Origin: Nitrospirota bacterium
GTDB taxonomy: Bacteria; Nitrospirota; Thermodesulfovibrionia; Thermodesulfovibrionales; JdFR-85
Length of the DNA: 64,000 nt
Direction: 5' to 3'
NCBI GenBank assembly: GCA_035873375.1
Contig: JAYWMQ010000043.1
Coordinates: forward strand, 1-64,000
Shown here: positions 58,723-64,000 of the stretch, one piece after another
Position numbering within the stretch: position 1 is the first letter of the stretch
Layout of the letters: each line of letters begins with the position of its first letter
Notes under the pieces: model-generated
Told to the model about the DNA's origin: nothing
Databases searched by the model: none
The model's input: the letters and a program-made list of their open reading frames with translations, nothing else
Program-made: the position numbers and the translations under genes

Positions 58723-59046
58723 TTAGTCCTGCTCCTCCCCTTTATCCTCCTCAACGATGCCACCCTTGAGCCCATCATGGGAGAAGACAGCAATGGTTTC
58801 CGTCAGGCCGTTATCAGGAAGACACATGAAACGGTATGAAGCTGACTTTCCATAGTTTTCTTTCATGTGTTCCCACCCCTTCACAAACAGGGAGCAGTCA
58901 TCGTTAAAGCATATCCAGAGGTAACTTACTCCCCATCCAAACCCCTCTCCAATACTATACGGCGGTGGCACTGTTTTGGTCGTCTTCTGCTTGCAGTGCG
59001 GACAGGTCGGGGCCTCTTTTATCTTGTATTTTTCAGTTGAAAACAT
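58723..59046 (-). CDS. Small zinc-binding protein of unknown function
   Basis: A 107-residue protein with a CPHC pair (about residues 15-18) and a second pair in CFNDDC (about 46-51), together suited to bind one zinc as in ogr/Delta-like fingers. IGEGFGWGVSYLWICFNDDCSLFVKGWEHMKENYGKSASYRFM is seen as a conserved-looking aromatic middle, and the end is acidic (EEDKGEEQD). It ends on the base before the hisH start codon, so the two are coupled. Function unknown; it may belong to a widespread uncharacterised family in deltaproteobacteria and Nitrospirota. Confidence 0.75.
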   Translation of the reverse strand: MFSTEKYKIKEAPTCPHCKQKTTKTVPPPYSIGEGFGWGVSYLWICFNDDCSLFVKGWEHMKENYGKSASYRFMCLPDNGLTETIAVFSHDGLKGGIVEEDKGEEQD

Positions 59047-59201
59047 GAAAACCTCCTTAAAATATTTTTTATATTATGACATATTCTGACTGAACAATGC
59101 TTTTGGAGCTAAGAGACCGAATGAAATGTGGATTTCTCTGTGCCTTTGTGTCTCTGTGGTTTGTTCTGTTTTATTTGTTTCCCTGCAAATTCCTGAAAAA
59201 T

Positions 59202-60374
59202 CTAAGATTTCAGCATTTTCATGACATCAATGAGTGAAAGACCTGTTTTTTCTGCGATCCTGCGGCAGTCCTCGTATTCAGGGACTGCCTTTCTGTAACC
59301 ATCGGTAGTGACGACCTTGAATCTGACAGGTCCGAACTCTGTATCTATTTTTTTTATCTTCCTTTTAAGGTATACCCTTTCCGTTTCGTGAAAACGTATC
59401 CCGAGGGTTGGCGTTTCTTCAAAGAGGATATTGATGAGCCTTTCCCTTGAGGCAGGATAAGCGAGTACCTGCAACAGAATTCCCGGTCTGCTTTTTTTCA
59501 TTATCACGGTGCTGAGAAAGACATCAAGGGCTCCTTCCTTGAAGAGTCTCTCCATCAGGTATTCATAAACCTGCGGGTTCATATCATCGATATTGGTCTC
59601 AATCACTGTTACCAGTTCATTCGATCCCCTTTTATGATGACCATTGTGTGGTTTTATTGTCTTGTCTCCTATGAATACCCTGAGTATATTGGGTTGTTCT
59701 TTCAGGCCATGACTGCCTGCCCCGGTTCCGGTGCTATCAATCGTCATTTCCGGAAAGTGACCAAAGGATGTGGCTGTTTCTGTAATTATGGCAGCACCTG
59801 TCGGGGTGGTCAGCTCCTTCTGTATGCCTGTAGAGAAGACGGGTTTGCCCTTCAGGAGCTGGCTTGTGGCAGGTGCAGGGACGGGCAATAGTCCATGTTC
59901 GCTTGAAACAGCTCCTCCACCAAGGTTCAGAGGGGAAGATATGACCTCTCTTATTCCGAGTATCTCCAGGCATATGAGTGTTCCTATAATGTCTACTATG
60001 CAGTCTGTTGCAGATAGCTCGTGGAGATGAAGGTCTTTTAGTCTTCCACCGTGAACCTTTCTCTCCGCCTGAAACAGTCTTCTGAACATTCTGAGCCCTC
60101 TCTTTTTAATGTTTGGAGGAAGGGCTGAGTCTTTAATTATGGTTAAGATGTCGTCAAGTCTACGGGTTGGCTCGTCTTTTTTGACAATGACTTCAATCCT
60201 TGTTGCTGAAATACCCCCACGTTTCACCTTCCGTCTTCTTATCTCATAAGAGACCATGTCCAGGGCATTCAGCCCCTCTCTCAGTTTCTGAAGAGGGACC
60301 CCTGCATCCACAAGGGCTCCAAGGCACATATCGCCGCTTATTCCCGAGAAACAATCAAAATAGGCAATTTTCAC
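59202..60374 (-). CDS. larC: Nickel-pincer cofactor insertion protein LarC
   Basis: LarC inserts nickel into the pyridinium-3,5-bisthiocarboxylate mononucleotide that serves lactate racemase and related enzymes, using CTP. The 390-residue single-chain protein has YFDCFSGISGDMCLGALVDAG at the start, DLHLHELSATDCIVDIIGT (about 125, metal His), VIETNIDDMNPQVYEYLMERLF (about 258) and TLGIRFHETERVYL. larB, larE and larA are not in the window, so the client enzyme is unknown. GGAGG precedes the ATG. Confidence 0.95.
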   Translation of the reverse strand: MKIAYFDCFSGISGDMCLGALVDAGVPLQKLREGLNALDMVSYEIRRRKVKRGGISATRIEVIVKKDEPTRRLDDILTIIKDSALPPNIKKRGLRMFRRLFQAERKVHGGRLKDLHLHELSATDCIVDIIGTLICLEILGIREVISSPLNLGGGAVSSEHGLLPVPAPATSQLLKGKPVFSTGIQKELTTPTGAAIITETATSFGHFPEMTIDSTGTGAGSHGLKEQPNILRVFIGDKTIKPHNGHHKRGSNELVTVIETNIDDMNPQVYEYLMERLFKEGALDVFLSTVIMKKSRPGILLQVLAYPASRERLINILFEETPTLGIRFHETERVYLKRKIKKIDTEFGPVRFKVVTTDGYRKAVPEYEDCRRIAEKTGLSLIDVMKMLKS

Positions 60375-60513
60375 GAAACCTCCTGATAAAAAACTATTTT
60401 ACATCATGGCCGTAAAAAAATCCATATTGTCTGCCCGGCCCAAAAAAACGGGCGTAATCTGTCTCCTCATAGAAGTTTTTTTTAAAGGGTTGCGGATTTC
60501 CTGCTCAAAGTTA

Positions 60514-60543
60514 TTGACATATAAGGATAATTATTGATACCTT
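60514..60543 (+). promoter_or_regulatory. Candidate promoter for the TPR gene
   Basis: TTGACA at 60514-60519 and TACCTT at 60538-60543, 18 bp apart, in the 216-bp divergent gap after larC. The same TTGACAT and GATACCTTA words occur upstream of the CHASE2 gene. Confidence 0.4.
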
Positions 60544-60590
60544 ATGTTTAGGGGCTGAGTTTAATGATCTTATGGTTAACGGTAGGATAA

Positions 60591-63047
60591 ATGACAGATA
60601 AGTCTGCAGTATTCAGAGAAGCACAGAGATTTCTTTCAAAAGGTCAGATAGATAAGGCTATCTGGATATGGCAGGAGTATGTCAACCAGAATCCGGATGG
60701 CAATATATATAATACCATAGGGGATCTCTGCCTTAAGAGCGGAAACCGTTCCAAGGCAATTGAATACTTCCATAAGGCAGCTGAGTATTTTAAAGAAGAA
60801 GGTTTTGTAACCAAGTCGCTGGCCCTCTATAAAAAGATTCTTAATATTGATTCCCTTGACCCGAAAGCTTTGTTCTTCATTGGCAGACTGAATGAGGAAA
60901 GGGGTCTGATTACCGATGCCATCAAATATTATCTTGCCTCTATTGATGCCTATATCAAACATGGAGTCAGGGATGAACTCATCCCCATATGTGAAAGAAT
61001 AATTAGTCTTGCCCCTTCCAACCTTTCCTTGAGGGTAAAGCTTGCGGAATATCTTCAGAAAGAAGGCTATATTGATGAGGCAGCCAGAAAATATTTGGAT
61101 GTAGGAAGGATATCTGACGAAAAAGGCGATGTTGCTAAAGCACGGGAGTATTATGAGAGGTCGTTAGAGCTATATCCACGACAGGAAAATATCTATAAAC
61201 GTTTGGCTGATTTTTATATTTCTCAGGGACTTACTGAAAATGCAAAAGAACTCCTCGCCAAGGGGATCGAGTTATATCCTGACAATATGCAAATACAGCT
61301 GCTTTATTCAGAGCTGCTCCTGAAGGAAGGAGACATTGCCACTGCAAAGGATCTGCTCCTCAAGATTCTCTCCACTTCTCCCTCAGGGTCAGGCGACGAG
61401 GTTGCTGTTGAGGCGAACAGGCTTCTTGGAGATCTCTATCTTAAAGAGGGTCAAAAAGAACTCGCCTGGCGTACCTATAAAACAGTGTTGGATGACTATC
61501 TGGAGAAAGGGTTGTATGAGGAGGCTGTAGGATTTCTGAAGAACTTCAGGGATATAGCCCCGCTTGAGTGCTCAGAAAAGCTTATCGAGGTTTACAATAA
61601 ACTCGGTAAAGAGGACGAACTCTTTGATGAACTCTTAACGCTTGCTGAGATGCAATCAGGGCAGGGGGCTTTAGAAGATGCGTTTAGCACTTACATTGAA
61701 GCGAAGAAGGTCAGGCCTGACTCTGAAGCTGTACTCTCCAGCATAGCGGACCTGGAAAAGAAACTTGGCATTGCTTTTCCATCTGAGATAGAAGAGAAGG
61801 CAACTGACGAGAAACTTGTTGATGTGGATATCTTTTTAAGATATGGCCTGATGGATGAGGCTGTGGATATCCTGGAGAAACTGAAGGTTGAAGAGCCTGA
61901 GAATATGGAAGTTCATAAAAGGTTAAAAAATATCTATCTGGAGATGAACGATAAAGAGGGAGTAGTGACTGAATGTCTTATCCTTGCCAGGATACATGAA
62001 AAAGAGGGTCGAATTGAACAAAGGGAGCAAGCACTGAAAGAGGCCTTTGAGATAGACCCGGAGGATCCACGACTATTGGAACTCTCCGCTGCCACTGAGA
62101 CAGTCAGCACTTCACCGTCTCCGGATTCCGAGTTCGAAGGGGTAGAGGTTATAGGATTTGAGGAGGAGACCGAGGCACCGAGAGCAGAGCCGGAGATGAC
62201 GGAGGTCTATGAGACTTCAGTAGGGACACCATCTATTGAGGATTTTAAAGACGACCTTTCAGAGGCAGAGTTTTATCTGCGTCAGGGGCTACATCAGGAA
62301 GCCCTTTCAGCATATACCCGGGTACTTGAGGCATTTCCTGACAATGAAGAGATTTTGGCAAAGGTTTCGGATATCAAAAGCAGGCTTTCTGCGGTAGAGC
62401 CTCCGGTTTCAACAAAGGCGGAGGATGATAGTAAGAGTTTCTCAGAGGATATGCCTCCTGATATTGCATCTGAAACCGGACCTGTCACAGGTGGAATCAT
62501 TACTGAAGAACCTGTTGAGGAGGATGTGCCTGAGCCAAGCCTTGATAGCGAGGTGCTTGAGATATTTGAAGAATTCAAGCGGGGGGTTTCCGAGGAACTT
62601 GAGGAGGAGGATTCGGAGACTCATTATAATCTCGGTATAGCCTATAAAGAGATGGGGCTTATTGATGATGCTATAAAGGAATTTCAGACTGCAAGGAGAG
62701 ATCCGAACAGAAGGGTGCAGGCTGCAAGCTTGCTAGGGCTTTGTTTTATGGAGAAGAAACTCTATCCCCTTGCCATTGATGCCTTGAGGGAGGCGCTGAA
62801 GAATATAGAAGAGAGGGACGAGGCCTATTGGAGTACAAAGTTTGAACTCGCAGAGGCATATGAAAAAAACGATGATATTGAACGAGCCCTGGAGATGTAT
62901 GTAGAGATTTACGGATGGGATTCGAAGTTCAGAAATATTGGCGAAAAGGTAACTGCCTTGAAAGAAAGGTTGGGTGTTGATAAATCGGAGGCTGCAGTAA
63001 TTGAGGATACTTTCAAACAGGGGAAAGACAGGATTTCATACTTGTAA
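60591..63047 (+). CDS. Large TPR scaffold protein
   Basis: An 818-residue soluble protein built of tetratricopeptide repeats: a first block of about ten units (about 8-400), a middle block (about 410-500), an acidic low-complexity linker (about 500-560 and 610-660), another TPR near 565-600, and a last block (about 680-780, THYNLGIAYKEMGLIDDAIKEFQ). No signal peptide is seen, so it is probably cytoplasmic. It may serve as a scaffold for pilus, secretion or polysaccharide machinery, as suggested by the ExeA-like ATPase 77 bp downstream. Confidence 0.85.
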   Translation: MTDKSAVFREAQRFLSKGQIDKAIWIWQEYVNQNPDGNIYNTIGDLCLKSGNRSKAIEYFHKAAEYFKEEGFVTKSLALYKKILNIDSLDPKALFFIGRLNEERGLITDAIKYYLASIDAYIKHGVRDELIPICERIISLAPSNLSLRVKLAEYLQKEGYIDEAARKYLDVGRISDEKGDVAKAREYYERSLELYPRQENIYKRLADFYISQGLTENAKELLAKGIELYPDNMQIQLLYSELLLKEGDIATAKDLLLKILSTSPSGSGDEVAVEANRLLGDLYLKEGQKELAWRTYKTVLDDYLEKGLYEEAVGFLKNFRDIAPLECSEKLIEVYNKLGKEDELFDELLTLAEMQSGQGALEDAFSTYIEAKKVRPDSEAVLSSIADLEKKLGIAFPSEIEEKATDEKLVDVDIFLRYGLMDEAVDILEKLKVEEPENMEVHKRLKNIYLEMNDKEGVVTECLILARIHEKEGRIEQREQALKEAFEIDPEDPRLLELSAATETVSTSPSPDSEFEGVEVIGFEEETEAPRAEPEMTEVYETSVGTPSIEDFKDDLSEAEFYLRQGLHQEALSAYTRVLEAFPDNEEILAKVSDIKSRLSAVEPPVSTKAEDDSKSFSEDMPPDIASETGPVTGGIITEEPVEEDVPEPSLDSEVLEIFEEFKRGVSEELEEEDSETHYNLGIAYKEMGLIDDAIKEFQTARRDPNRRVQAASLLGLCFMEKKLYPLAIDALREALKNIEERDEAYWSTKFELAEAYEKNDDIERALEMYVEIYGWDSKFRNIGEKVTALKERLGVDKSEAAVIEDTFKQGKDRISYL

Positions 63048-63124
63048 TTGGGATTAAGCAGCGTGTACTATAATAATATGGATCTTGATTGTATAGACTC
63101 AAAACCTTCTGAGAAATAAAGTAT

Positions 63125-63943
63125 ATGGATTATCTTAGATACTATAAGCTTAAAGAGCATCCCTTCTCAAATGTTGTGGACAACAAGTTTTACTATAACA
63201 GTGTCCAGCATGCCGATGCCCTTACCAAGTTAAAATATGCGATGGAGAGCAAGAAAGGGCTTGCGGTGGTTATAGGGGATATCGGGACGGGAAAGACCAC
63301 ACTTGCAAGAAGATTGCTTGAGGAACTCGACGAGGAACACTTTGAGGCAACCCTGCTTGTGGTGATTCATTCTGCTGTCAGCTCGGACTGGTTGCTCAAG
63401 AAGTTTGCAATACAGTTTGGAGTGGAAAAGGTGAAAGAAGATAAGGTGGAGGTGCTCGGCCAGATATACAGGCGTCTTCTGGAGATCAACGAGTCAGGAA
63501 GAAAAGCTGTGGTCTTGATTGATGAGGTTCAGATGTTGAATTCCGGGGAGATAATGGAGGAGTTCAGGGGGTTGCTGAATATGGAGATGGCTGATGGCAA
63601 GATGGCGAATTTTGTCTTTTTCGGTCTCCCGGAGCTTGAAGATGTGCTTGCACTGGATGAGCCCCTGAAACAGAGGGTCGCTATGAGGATCAGGCTTCAT
63701 TCCCTTTCTGAAAACAACACTATCGATTATATCCGTTACAGGCTTCATGTTGCCGGCGCTGACGATATATTCACTGATGAGGCCCTGTCCAGGGTCTATT
63801 ATTTCTCAAGGGGAATCCCGAGACTTATCAACACGATCTGTGACAATGCACTTCTTGAAGGTTATCTGATGAAGAGAGAAAAGATTGATGAAAGTATTAT
63901 GGATACCGTAGCAGTTGACCTTGGCTTGAAATCCGAAACATAA
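63125..63943 (+). CDS. ExeA/GspA-like AAA ATPase
   Basis: A 272-residue ATPase. The N-terminus YYKLKEHPFSNVVDNKFYYNSVQHADALTKLKYAME, the Walker A GDIGTGKTTLARR (about 55), Walker B VVLIDEVQML (about 133), and LRIPRLINTICDNALLEGYL-type ending (here GIPRLINTICDNALLEGYL) are those of the ExeA/TadA-like group found with type II secretion, type IV pili and exosortase-linked polysaccharide clusters. No membrane or peptidoglycan-binding domain follows. It likely continues a larger locus beyond the window. The final 57 bp of the window are non-coding. Confidence 0.92.
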   Translation: MDYLRYYKLKEHPFSNVVDNKFYYNSVQHADALTKLKYAMESKKGLAVVIGDIGTGKTTLARRLLEELDEEHFEATLLVVIHSAVSSDWLLKKFAIQFGVEKVKEDKVEVLGQIYRRLLEINESGRKAVVLIDEVQMLNSGEIMEEFRGLLNMEMADGKMANFVFFGLPELEDVLALDEPLKQRVAMRIRLHSLSENNTIDYIRYRLHVAGADDIFTDEALSRVYYFSRGIPRLINTICDNALLEGYLMKREKIDESIMDTVAVDLGLKSET

Positions 63944-64000
63944 TAACCAATAAAATATCTGAAGTTGATATATTTACCACTAATTATTGCTGAATTCGTG

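Overview
The window looks like a chromosomal stretch of a Gram-negative, deep-branching bacterium. It carries lipoproteins, a TolC/MFP/RND efflux system, an outer-membrane beta-barrel protein, a class A penicillin-binding protein, many sensory proteins, and a mix of DapL, archaeal-type ApgM, LarC, RtcB/archease and type 1B PyrD/PyrK. That combination fits Nitrospirota (Thermodesulfovibrionia-like) best. A deltaproteobacterial relative is possible. This placement is inference from gene content only. Base composition is moderate and most genes prefer AGG/AGA for arginine. The exception is the efflux operon at about 38.2-44.6 kb, where CGN codons dominate.

Layout: 1-0.83 kb is a CRISPR array of 11 identical 30-bp repeats, with no cas genes in view. 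1-12.3 kb is mostly housekeeping: MscS-type channel, glycosyltransferase, greA-pyrK-pyrD-SAM hydrolase operon, M16 peptidase, rpsO-pnp, acs. 12.6-16.9 kb holds an HD-GYP response regulator, a zinc-ribbon protein, a TPR lipoprotein and a complete LuxR/LuxI-type quorum-sensing pair with a lux-box-like operator between luxI and a divergent SRPBCC gene. 17.2-20.9 kb is an RNA-maintenance neighbourhood: two tRNAs, rtcB, archease, a stand-alone LigD-type phosphoesterase and ksgA. 21-30 kb has ApgM, a TatD-radical SAM fusion and a two-component cluster with a large hybrid-input histidine kinase. 30-38 kb has PBP1A, two membrane proteases, a YacP-like NYN protein, a PAP2 enzyme, a pseudouridine synthase and aspS. 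38-44.6 kb is a TetR-controlled efflux operon. 44.6-51.9 kb holds signalling genes (GGDEF, V4R, Usp, Crp/Fnr, CHASE2 cyclase) plus mnmA. 52-55.7 kb encodes a FecR-TPR-barrel fusion and a 71-residue peptide. The rest is dapL-folK, hisH, larC, and a TPR protein with an ExeA-like ATPase.

Three points stand out. (1) The LuxI homologue is fully conserved in its active site but has no ATG/GTG/TTG near its N-terminus; a strong Shine-Dalgarno places the start on ATT. Two other genes (ksgA on CTG, the NYN gene on ATA) show the same pattern. (2) Two copies of a 108-132 bp palindromic element share conserved single-stranded blocks, and their stems differ by compensatory base changes. This suggests a structured RNA or mobile repeat family. 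(3) A CHASE2 cyclase, FecR-TPR-outer-membrane-barrel protein and tiny aromatic-tailed peptide appear to form one transcription unit with a strong terminator. It has no function that I recognise.

All coordinates and translations were worked out by eye from the sequence; no searches were run.
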